This document shows positions 13,790 to 14,086 of a stretch of 14,086 bases of DNA, one piece after another (position 1 is the first letter of the stretch; every line of letters begins with the position of its first letter). The DNA comes from Streptosporangiaceae bacterium. Its GTDB lineage: Bacteria; Actinomycetota; Actinomycetes; Streptosporangiales; Streptosporangiaceae. Both the position numbers and the translations under genes were made by a program. The stretch covers positions 1 through 14,086 of the forward strand of contig JASHTQ010000144.1 of the NCBI GenBank assembly GCA_030040475.1, written 5' to 3'. Under the pieces are notes generated by a model. The model was not told the DNA's origin. It did not search any database and saw only the letters and a program-made list of their open reading frames with translations.

Positions 13790-14086
13790 TCAGCGCGGCT
13801 CGGCGACGAGATGGTTCTCGAGGGTTCCGATCTTGTCGATCTCGACCCGGACCGAGTCGCCCGGCTTGAGGTACATGCCGGGATGGTGCCAGGCGATCCC
13901 GCTGGGGGTGCCGGTCGAGATGACGTCACCGACTTCCAGGGTGAAGGCGCTGGACAGGTAGGACACCTGCTCGTAGATGTCGAACAGCATGTCCGCGGTG
14001 TGCCCGTCCTGCCGGAGGCCGTCGTTGACCCAGGTGCGGATCCGCAGGTCAAGGGGGTCGCCGATCTCGTCGGTGGTCACGATCCA
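13790..14086 (-). CDS. Fumarylacetoacetate hydrolase (FAH)-family protein, C-terminal part (runs off right edge)
   Basis: The last 98 residues of an FAH-superfamily enzyme. The fragment begins WIVTTDEIGDPLDLRIRTWV and contains the family's most conserved C-terminal block, LEVGDVISTGTPSGIA, followed by YLKPGDSVRVEIDKIGTLEN. These match the 2-hydroxyhepta-2,4-diene-1,7-dioate isomerase/oxaloacetate decarboxylase/acylpyruvase branch, which cleaves or isomerises beta-keto acids with a bound metal ion. The metal-ligand Glu residues lie upstream outside the window. The substrate cannot be named; aromatic ring-cleavage products and acylpyruvates are typical. A perfect hairpin 20 bases after the stop probably ends the transcript. 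The LAL regulator on the same strand and a downstream aldehyde dehydrogenase homologue make a catabolic setting plausible, but co-regulation is inferred. Confidence 0.92.
   Translation of the reverse strand, partial: WIVTTDEIGDPLDLRIRTWVNDGLRQDGHTADMLFDIYEQVSYLSSAFTLEVGDVISTGTPSGIAWHHPGMYLKPGDSVRVEIDKIGTLENHLVAEPR

Overview
The window is GC-rich with strong G/C bias at codon third positions. It carries families typical of high-GC Actinobacteria: a large ATP-binding LuxR (LAL) regulator, a DUF574-type methyltransferase remnant, two distinct APH-fold phosphotransferases, and several apparently leaderless promoters. I read it as an actinomycete chromosome, probably a Streptosporangiales- or Frankia-like soil genome. 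The genus is not determinable from this sequence. No rRNA, tRNA, CRISPR array or complete insertion sequence was seen.

Left part (1-1230): the start of a leftward NAD-dependent epimerase diverges from a rightward family 2 glycosyltransferase, which suggests sugar or cell-envelope chemistry. The glycosyltransferase is flanked by two short tandem repeats, both with a 30-base period. The downstream one lies inside a 180-bp structure with 18-bp inverted ends that resembles a miniature mobile element.

Decayed part (1230-4230): three gene remnants surround one intact SAM methyltransferase. They are a carboxymuconolactone decarboxylase/AhpD-like gene with a frameshift and an in-frame stop, a DUF574 methyltransferase lacking its N-terminal half, and a frameshifted, internally deleted IS5-type transposase.

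Middle part (4231-8890): an APH-type kinase; a divergent yceI/marR pair sharing an AT-rich control region with a near-perfect palindrome; a small unrecognised gene with a consensus -10 box and good ribosome binding site; and a second APH-type kinase.

Right part (9037-14086), all leftward: an aldehyde dehydrogenase homologue of normal length that keeps the catalytic Cys but has lost the oxyanion Asn, the general-base Glu and the cofactor-binding Glu; a LAL regulator of about 915 residues; a perfect 16-bp hairpin; and the C-terminal part of a fumarylacetoacetate hydrolase-family enzyme. The regulator lies between two enzymes of types common in aromatic or carbonyl catabolism, but a shared pathway is only inferred.

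The most unusual items are the catalytically altered aldehyde dehydrogenase and the MITE-like structure beside the glycosyltransferase. I did not find a convincing new multi-gene system.
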